A stretch of DNA of 15,367 nucleotides from Hypholoma sublateritium FD-334 SS-4 (Eukaryota; Basidiomycota; Agaricomycetes; Agaricales; Strophariaceae), in assembly GCA_000827495.1 (NCBI GenBank), contig KN817763.1:1-15367 (forward strand), read 5' to 3'. This document shows, one piece after another, positions 9,200 through 15,367 of the stretch. The translations under genes were made by a program, and so were the position numbers. Each line of letters opens with the position of its first letter. Position 1 is the first letter of the stretch. The notes under the pieces were generated by a model, which made no database searches, was not told where the DNA came from, and saw only the letters and a list, made by a program, of their open reading frames with translations.

Positions 9200-10566
9200 A
9201 TGATCACAATCTCTCCCCCATACATCTACACAGCAGTTGCGATGCCTAGCACATCTGCACTACGCAGGCGGCAACTCATAATAGCTGCTGCATATATAGT
9301 GAATGTTGTTGGAATTGCTACCACACTCTACTCATCTCAGTGGTATTGGAAACAACCATACCATACATCTGCGTTGACCGGTGAAGAATGGGTGAAAGAG
9401 TTGATAAATGGGCACTATGACCGCATGTGGACAGAGCTTGGGGTGCGCGTACATGTTTTTCTAGCATTTGTTCACGAGCTTCGTGTTGTCTGCGGGCTTG
9501 ATGACTCGCGCTACATAGGACTCAATGAACAAGCAGCCATCTTTCTATACATGTGTGTCACAGGCTTGTCGATTAGGCATGTCGCAGAGAGATTCCAGAG
9601 ATCAAACAATACGATTTCAAAGTAAGCAAATGTGGATATAGTACTGCTTTACATAGTTAAATTTTATGGTACTTGTTCAGATACTTTCAAAAGATTCTCA
9701 ATGCAGTATCAACTGGATCTTTTTACAACAAACATGTTCAACTTCCCCGTGTTGGCGATCCTACTCCAGAATATATCCGTGGCAGCTCAAAGTTTTATCC
9801 CTTTTTTCAAGATGCAATTGGGGCTATGGACGGAACACACATCAACTGCTGCCCATCAGCAGCAGACCGACATGCAGCACGCAACCGAAAAGGAGGAGTT
9901 TCCCAAAATTGCCTGGCATGTGTATCATTCTGCATGCGATTTCTCTATTTTCTCAGCGGTTGGGAAGGATCATCTGCTGATGCAACAATGTATGCTTCTT
10001 CAAGATTAGTTGATCTCTTTATCCCGGATGGAAAATACTATCTCGCCGACGCTGGGTTTGGTATATGTGATTCTTTGCTTATTCCGTACCGTGGAGTTTG
10101 CTACCACCTTGCAGAGTGGGGAAGGGCACAGCTACGGTATGTACTAGTTCTAAGCTCTAAGTTGCAACCAATTATTTATTATTCCACATGCAGTCCAGTA
10201 AATAAGGAAGAGCTATATAATCTGCGACATGCTTCAGCAAGAAATGTTGTTGAACGAGTTTTTGGTGTTGTAAAGAAACGCTGGGCTATTCTTACGCGAC
10301 CTCCGCAATTCTCGATGGCAATACAAGCCCAAATTCCACCAGGTCTTGCTGCGCTACATAATTTTATCATGGACAATGATCCAAATGATATCGACCACTA
10401 TCTATCAGGAAATCTTGAAGACGATTTGGACCCCAATCCAGGTGTCGTTGTCGAGAATGAGTTTGGGAGATTAGCAAATAGGGCAGTGTCCAGGACGGAG
10501 AGGTATCGTTCGTCAGCAAAGCAAGATCAGATTGCGCAGGCTATGTGGGATGACTACGAAGCATGA
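9200..10566 (+). CDS. PIF/Harbinger DDE transposase of element E
   Basis: Exons 9200-9621, 9681-10136 and 10194-10566 give 416 residues; the in-frame ATG at 9242 would give 402. Introns are GT-AG, 59 and 57 nt. Residues 108-145 form a probable helix-turn-helix (SIRHVAERFQRSNNTISK). The DDE_Tnp_4 core is textbook: GAMDGTHI (D191), LSGWEGSSAD, YYLADAGFG (D264), PYRGVCYHL, then NLRHASARNVVERVFGVVKK (E313), with 48 residues between the second and third acids. The second splice restores RPVNKEELYNLRH, which fits the family better than read-through. Because that intron is a multiple of three and has no stop, an unspliced message would insert 19 residues just before the catalytic glutamate block. 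The enzyme should mobilise element E at TWA sites, with the SANT-like gene downstream as partner. Confidence 0.93.
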
Positions 10567-10683
10567 CGGCTACAAGCTGCAGGGAATTAATTAAATGAAT
10601 ATAATGTCAAAAGAGTGTGTAATCAACTATTAAATGAATGACTAGAAATAAGCGCAGTGAAAAGAGTTTTCGAGACACAGAAA

Positions 10684-11727
10684 TCAGACGGTGATACCTA
10701 TATTTGCAAACTGCTGTTTGACCCATTCCCTACGAAGATCCTCATCAGTGAGTGCAAGGTAAATATCTATTGCAGAGGTCTCCTTCTTCAGGATATCAAT
10801 GAGCTGAACACGTTGGGAGATAGTAAGCCAATCCTTCTCGACCTGCATGACAGACATGACAGCGTTTGTGAGACGGACAGGGGAATCAACACGTGTTGGT
10901 GGAGGGGCAAGAGCAGTGGCAAGGGTCTTGTTGAATGAACCGAGGGACTCAGCCACACTCTGCAATGTGTTTGCACCATTTGGACGGGTACGCTTCGCAG
11001 ATGGCTTTGTGGGTGTTGCTGGCTCGCACCGGCGTTTACTCCCACCATGAGAACTCGACGAAGCTGGAGCAGGCAGCTAAATATCGGATTATCAGATAGT
11101 AAAAGATTTAATACACACATTTGAAACTTACCACATCGGATTCGTCATCTGAACCACCACCGTGTGATACATCGTCGTCATCAGACAGGGCTGGGGGTGG
11201 AGATGGCAGGTCAGATGAAGGAGGAGGTCCTGGGGTCTGCGATGCATGGTAAGCATTGGCCCCAGAAGCGTGCGCAGGCATCAGCATCGCCATCTTTCGG
11301 AAATGCGGCCACCCTTTATTCCGAAAAGGTTTCGCATCTGGGTGAACCTGAACATACTCATCCCAAGATGACGCTGTGTAGATGTCAATGCTAGCACCAG
11401 TCTCGTCGTCCCAAGCCCAGCCAGAAACGGCCTGGATAGCACAAATGATGCGGTAGATCTTGCGAAACTGTAAAAATATCAAACAAACATCAGTAATCTT
11501 GCATATATCAAATAGATAAGCATAGAACGAACCGCACAGTATTTATTACCGCATGATTTTGCCGTCTTTGCAGCTCCGCGCACGAGCAGGGGAGCAATAT
11601 CCCGGGCTGCCTTTTGAAATGTGGCCGCCTTGAAATTGCAGCCATCTCCAGCTTCGGCCTTGTGGGAAAGTAGGAAATCAACAAGAGCAACCTCCTCCCT
11701 TGGAGACCAATGAGCTGATGGTGGCAT
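10684..11727 (-). CDS. SANT/Myb-like accessory protein of element E
   Basis: Exons on the minus strand are 11727-11533, 11467-11132 and 11076-10684, giving 307 residues with GT-AG introns of 65 and 55 nt. The start puts HWSPREEVALVDFLL at the N-terminus, the usual beginning of this fungal family; an upstream in-frame ATG at 11826 is possible. The SANT-like domain (about 5-121) includes KAEAGDGCNF, the splice-restored NKYCAFRKIYRIICAIQ, GWAWDDETGASI and the hallmark KPFRNKGWPHF (111-121). A proline- and aspartate-rich linker and a basic stretch (KRRCEPATPTKPSAKRTRP, a plausible nuclear signal) follow. The C-terminus has the conserved helical part with WLTISQRVQLIDIL and LRREWVKQQF. It should bind element ends and assist the transposase. 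The first donor (GTTCGT) is weak but gives the family sequence. Confidence 0.85.
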
Positions 11728-12013
11728 CGATAACTTAGAGTGCAGAGAAAAGCAAAACCAGTGGTGAGATGCTGAAGGCAAAGGACGTACATATTGCCAG
11801 CTTTTATATGCCATCCATACATCCATTTCCTGCCCTAAACACTCGCCCAAATCACCTCCATGTGTTATATTACATGTACGTCGCTTTACAGTCCGTATCA
11901 GCAGTGAGCAGTGAGGAAACGAGGAGACGAAGCGAGTACATGTGCAAGAACACGTTGATCATAGATAATCGGCCTACTGTGACTGATGTGTGACTACTTA
12001 CTATATATGAATG

Positions 12014-12077
12014 GTGGGAATAATGTGGGTGCCATCAAAATGAGAATGCGGCTGGATTTTCGTTGCCGTACAGACTC
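12014..12077 (-). repeat. right terminal inverted repeat of element E
   Basis: Exact reverse complement of 9074-9137, 64 of 64 bases. The outer edge abuts the TTA duplication at 12078-12080. Confidence 0.93.
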
Positions 12078-12080
12078 TTA

Positions 12081-13614
12081 CATTTGACTACTCTTGAGAA
12101 AATAACCTCTGGTGAGTCACTGTATGCACTGTGCATCCCATTTCCATCTTGACGTCAAACAGAGCCTCCTAGACATTCGAATCAAAATCAAAAGAAGTGT
12201 GTGACGCTGTGATGAACTACAGGAGGTGCATTTGAGTATGTTAGATATATTTGTAAGACCATAGGCATTAGAAGTTACTTACCTGCATTGTTCAACTTTT
12301 TTATCAGATATGGCTTGTGTGGAATAGCTCCGCCAGGCGTGTACTTGCAATGGGAAGTCTGGATTTGCACTACTTTGTCCTTACAGAAAGAGTGCATGGG
12401 ATGTCGATGCTGATAGCGCCGCTGTGCACAGGGAATCAGCGGGTGGCACACTGATATAATACAACTAACTCGTGCATTACTCAAGCATTACTACTTTTAA
12501 CAAGTTCAGCCTCGCTGCGCTTTAGCAAAGCTTGGTCAGGACATGCCACACTGCGCCCACTTTTGAGTTTCCGCATTGAACTTTAAATATAAAAGGCAAA
12601 TTCTAAAAATAAACCCCGCCCTTCAATCCACCTTTGTTGTGCATTGCTGTGCGCTGACAAAGGGTGCGGTGACAGAATTGACATATTAAAGCTTTCAGGC
12701 TGTTCCCTGCCATCACCATCCATCTCTGAGGATGCCTTGGAGATGTCCACACCCGGAAATTATGAGTGTTGGGGTCGGTGGGCTTTGTTTCGCCTTTGAC
12801 CTTATGCCTGTACAGTCTTTTTGTTCTGTATGAATGTCCAGTACTTTTCATGTAACCTTCCTGTAATACAAGTATAAATTGGAATTTTATCTAATGAAGG
12901 TGTAAATGCACTTTGAACACACTCCCAAAGGCCCATGATTCATCTTGCAGACTTTGTGCAGAGTCTGCAGACTTGTCCGCCTGCCGCTCCTACCTAATAT
13001 GGGACTTTGCCAAACAATCAACAAAGGCTGAACTCCATTGATGATAACCCATGAAGAAGTAGTTTTAAAACATGTTTCCTGTGGTCATGATGCTATGTTT
13101 TATGCACCACTGGATTCACCATTACACTGGCAATACAGTAAAATTTTTATAATTGCATTCCACTTCAAATCGAGCTCAATGTGGGAGAGCCATTGTGTTA
13201 AGTTGGTGTTGTGTTCTATAGGAACCAGGGAGGGATAGGTTTTCGGAAGGCGGGACATATGACAGCGTAATAGGAGTGTGAGATCAATATGGACACATGC
13301 CGGCGCTCTCAGGCAGCAGCACAGAGCATGTCACTGGGCATTCCAGCGGGTTCAGCATGTATCACGCAGACAGCAACAGTCTGCCCTAGCACGGCTTACA
13401 AGAGATGACAAGTTGGATCCTCTCTGCGCCGCCTGCCGCAGAATGCGGGCATCAGCAGCCAGAGGAAGATCACGGCAGACTCGCGGCGCCAGCCCTCACG
13501 GAGTGCCTGTGCCGTGGCCCCGCACGGAGTGCACCCATATTCTCTGCACCCTGCGTGACCAGGCTGTACCCAGGTGTCTGCGCACACAACCATAGCTGCT
13601 GTATTTAAACATCA
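12081..13614. other. resident DNA between elements E and C
   Basis: No gene could be named. Two minus-strand pieces look coding. 12851-12603 starts with ATG and is open for 82 codons, with a cysteine/histidine cluster CQFCHRTLCQRTAMH that could bind zinc. About 12440-12288 is open, preceded by an acceptor-like CACAG and followed by a strong donor (GTAAGT). After a candidate acceptor near 12210, the frame is broken by a TAG and then stays open to near 12087, as in a decayed gene. From 13270 to 13600 the DNA is clearly richer in G and C than its surroundings, with several open frames and none convincing. The pieces are too short to join with confidence. Confidence 0.3.
12603..12851 (-). CDS. 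hypothetical 82-residue protein or exon
   Basis: An ATG-started frame of 82 residues ending at a TAG. It is basic and has the motif CQFCHRTLCQRTAMH near its C-terminus, which resembles half of a zinc-binding site, but no complete finger can be drawn. It has no recognised family and lies in resident DNA right of element E. It may be a fragment of an older mobile-element gene or a first exon. Confidence 0.22.
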   Translation of the reverse strand: MKSTGHSYRTKRLYRHKVKGETKPTDPNTHNFRVWTSPRHPQRWMVMAGNSLKALICQFCHRTLCQRTAMHNKGGLKGGVYF

Positions 13615-13617
13615 AAC

Positions 13618-14447
13618 ATGGGTAGCTGCCTAACTATGTTCATGCATCCACAAGGGTAGTTGCCTACTGCCTTGGGTAACTTCCCAAAAGCAACTTTGAG
13701 CCCAAATTAGTTACATTAAGAGCTTGCTGAGTGGGCAATGCTCCAGTGCCATTTTCTGGCATAAGCTGGCATGTGGCTGAGTTCGAAAAAAAAGCAAAAA
13801 GATGGCAAGGCTGGCTTGAGGGCATGAAAAATTCCCACGGCCAGTTAAGAATGCAAAAATTGCTCAAAAAATAAAATCCAATAGAAACACAGTCAACTGC
13901 CCATTTCTTCTGCTTAAAATAAATTTGGTTATTGCTAAATTAAGATATAGGTGCCTTGAAGGCTTGAAAAATTTCCATGGTCCCTCAAAATTGCAAAATT
14001 TCTAAAAAAAATCTCAATTTAAAAAAATACACTTAGCTGCTGATTTCTCTTGGCTAAAGATAGAAGTACCTAGTATTATTTTGGGATATAGTCTAAAAAT
14101 AGAAAAAACCGAAAATGTAGGCCCTGTCTCACACTTTCCAAATCTGCCAAAATTATATTAATAGCATTTTTCCTTGTTTCTATTAGATTTTATTTTTTCA
14201 GCAATTTTCGTATTTTTAACTGACTGTGGAAATTTTTCATGCTCTCAAGCCGGCCTTGCCACCTTTTTGCTCTTTTTTTCAAACTCAGCCACATGCCAGC
14301 TNATGCCGGGCCCGGCATTGGGCTGTTTCCAGTGGTCAAGCAGGTATTTACACTGATAAAGCCTCAGAAATGGGCTGTTGGGCAGTTGCCCCAGGTGGCA
14401 GGCAACTACCCTTGTGGATGCATAAACATACTTAGGCAACTACCTTT
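13618..14447. mobile_element. element C: fold-back relative of element A
   Basis: Long inverted arms, about 13618-13887 and 14178-14447, carry the same features on opposite strands: GGTAG(C/T)TGCCTAA, TATGCATCCACAAGGGTAG, and CATGTGGCTGAGTT followed by an A-run and GGCAAGGC(T/C)GGCTTGA. They enclose a loop of about 290 bp. The left arm and loop match the left 570 bp of element A, including TGCCAAAATTATATTAATAG. There is no coding capacity, so it is a MITE-like, non-autonomous element. Flanking triplets are AAC and ACT, so no target duplication could be confirmed. The long arms could form a large hairpin. Confidence 0.8.
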
Positions 14448-15181
14448 ACTTGATAGATGAGACCAGCTGCTACTGGTGGAAAAGAAGCTCATGCTAATAC
14501 TGGCAGCCCAGCACGCGGTGGAGACAGCTCACACGACTGGAAGTGGCGGTGTTGATCACATGACTAGAACTGTATTTGAGTTGTTGAAACATATTCAACT
14601 GAGTAATTGATTTTCTTTTGCAGAGAAATTTACTGGCCTTGACTGTTTCTACAAAGGAAAACCATCACTTTCTGGTTAGTGGCCCTTGTTGTTGCTACAG
14701 ATATGGGACTAGCACACTCAGCAATGTGCACAGCCACAATGATTATTAGTATATAAGCAAATGTAATTCCCAACAATATAGTAATATTAAACTATAATAA
14801 CGTAACTTAGAAACCCCACTGGTTGATTCCCCCAACTTCTATTATTGTTAATTTCAGTCTCTCTCGGTCAAATTCAAGTTCTCCCCTTCAATTAAAATTG
14901 CTACTTGCTGAATTGTGGCCATCACTTTCCACTTGACAGGTACACACTGCACTGAAGGCTTGCTCTGCTTGTTGTGTTTTCTGCATTCTGTAAGTCCACC
15001 GGTCGTTCTGGCCAAATATTCTGCTGATGGATGCCTCAGATAGATTCTATGCACAGGGAGTGATTTGTACTGCATGTGTGGTGTGTGTGGGGTGTAGTAA
15101 ACCTGTGTGGTGTGTTTCCCTTCATCCATAATATTTATTAGATGATCTATGTAAGACTGGGCAAAGAATGAGGGGAGGATC
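14448..15181. other. resident DNA right of element C
   Basis: The plus strand is open from 14461 to 14610 for 49 codons encoding a leucine- and alanine-rich helical-looking segment (LLLVEKKLMLILAAQHAVET). It begins next to a CCAG acceptor-like site, and TTTTCTTTTGCAG occurs at about 14611-14623. A short TG-rich microsatellite lies at about 15074-15110. Nothing could be assigned to a family. Confidence 0.3.
14854..15129 (-). CDS. hypothetical 91-residue protein
   Basis: A minus-strand frame with ATG and TGA, 91 residues, starting about 50 bp from the right repeat array. It has mixed composition with basic patches, two cysteines and a helical C-terminus (WKVMATIQQVAILIEG). Its first part overlaps the TG-rich stretch, which supplies the TPHTPH residues, so part of the open frame may be accidental. 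No domain was recognised. Confidence 0.22.
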   Translation of the reverse strand: MDEGKHTTQVYYTPHTPHMQYKSLPVHRIYLRHPSAEYLARTTGGLTECRKHNKQSKPSVQCVPVKWKVMATIQQVAILIEGENLNLTERD

Positions 15182-15367
15182 CAATACTTTACAGTCCCCC
15201 ACCTTTACGTACGGACTCCGTGGAGTCCGTAACATTCCGTGGAGTTCCATGGACTTTCCGTGGACTTTTTCCAAAAATGGAAATTAGGGTTAGAAAAGTA
15301 AAATTGTCTCACGGAATGTCCATGGACTCTCCACGGAATTCCACGGACAATCCATGGAACTTTACTT
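15182..15367. repeat. TCC(A/G)(T/C)GGA repeat array, right copy
   Basis: Begins CAATACTTTACAGTCCCCCA, the exact complement of the end of the left array, and continues as TCCGTGGA, TCCATGGA and TCCACGGA units to the window edge. It is inverted relative to 103-300. It also shares the AAATTGTCTCACGGAATGTC block (15300-15319), seen inverted near 165-184. The element it belongs to runs off the window. Confidence 0.8.

Larger units (their letters stand above)
9074..12077. mobile_element. element E: complete, young PIF/Harbinger transposon
   Basis: The terminal inverted repeats 9074-9137 and 12014-12077 are identical over all 64 bp and begin GAGTCTGTACGGCAACG. Direct repeats TTA at 9071-9073 and 12078-12080 flank the element, matching the TWA target preference of PIF/Harbinger exactly. 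The 3004-bp body holds a spliced transposase gene (+) and a spliced SANT-like gene (-), convergent and about 120 bp apart. Both lack internal stops. Identical ends plus open genes indicate recent insertion and possible activity. Gene order is the mirror image of element D, and the proteins belong to a different lineage. Confidence 0.93.

Noticed and set aside
13278..13608. Arginine- and cysteine-rich open frames in the GC-rich patch
   Set aside because: Three overlapping frames on both strands are open because of GC content, the longest lacks an ATG, and no motif was recognised.
1..15367. The whole window as one 15-kb transposon with TCC(A/G)(T/C)GGA terminal repeats
   Set aside because: The best-conserved, sharp edge of each array faces inward and the outer edges are outside the window, so two outward-facing copies are more likely. 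Kept as an open question rather than called as an element.

Overview
The window reads as nuclear DNA of a filamentous fungus, most probably a mushroom-type basidiomycete (Agaricomycetes). Genes are cut by very short GT-AG introns (47 to 65 nt in the four best genes). All four recognisable proteins belong to PIF/Harbinger DNA transposons: two DDE transposases and two SANT/Myb-like accessory proteins of kinds I associate with Agaricomycete genomes. No rRNA, tRNA, CRISPR or prokaryotic-style operon is visible. Scattered single N bases point to a draft eukaryotic assembly.

The locus is a transposon nest. From left to right it holds: (1) an array of TCC(A/G)(T/C)GGA repeats ending sharply at position 300; (2) element A (1042-3536), with GGGCAGTTGCC-type ends and a 3-bp ACT target duplication, itself invaded by a hAT-like non-autonomous element (1636-2299, 8-bp duplication); (3) element D (4390-8261), an apparently intact PIF/Harbinger transposon with a 5-exon accessory gene (+) and a 3-exon transposase gene (-) meeting tail to tail; (4) element E (9074-12077), a second PIF/Harbinger transposon from a different lineage, with perfect 64-bp terminal inverted repeats, TTA duplications, a transposase (+) and a SANT-like gene (-); (5) element C (13618-14447), a short fold-back relative of element A with arms of about 270 bp; (6) a second TCC(A/G)(T/C)GGA array in inverted orientation, starting at 15182 and running off the window.

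In each Harbinger element the two genes should work as a pair. The SANT/Myb-like protein is expected to bind transposon ends and help bring the DDE nuclease to them, as is known for the Harbinger superfamily. D and E appear complete. E looks young, because its terminal repeats are identical to each other.

Between the transposons lie short coding-like fragments. The best is a minus-strand gene of unknown function whose reading frame runs cleanly across element A once A and one ACT copy are ignored, so A seems to have landed inside an exon. The remaining gaps (301-800, 8265-9070, 12081-13614, 14448-15181) hold only weak exon-like pieces.
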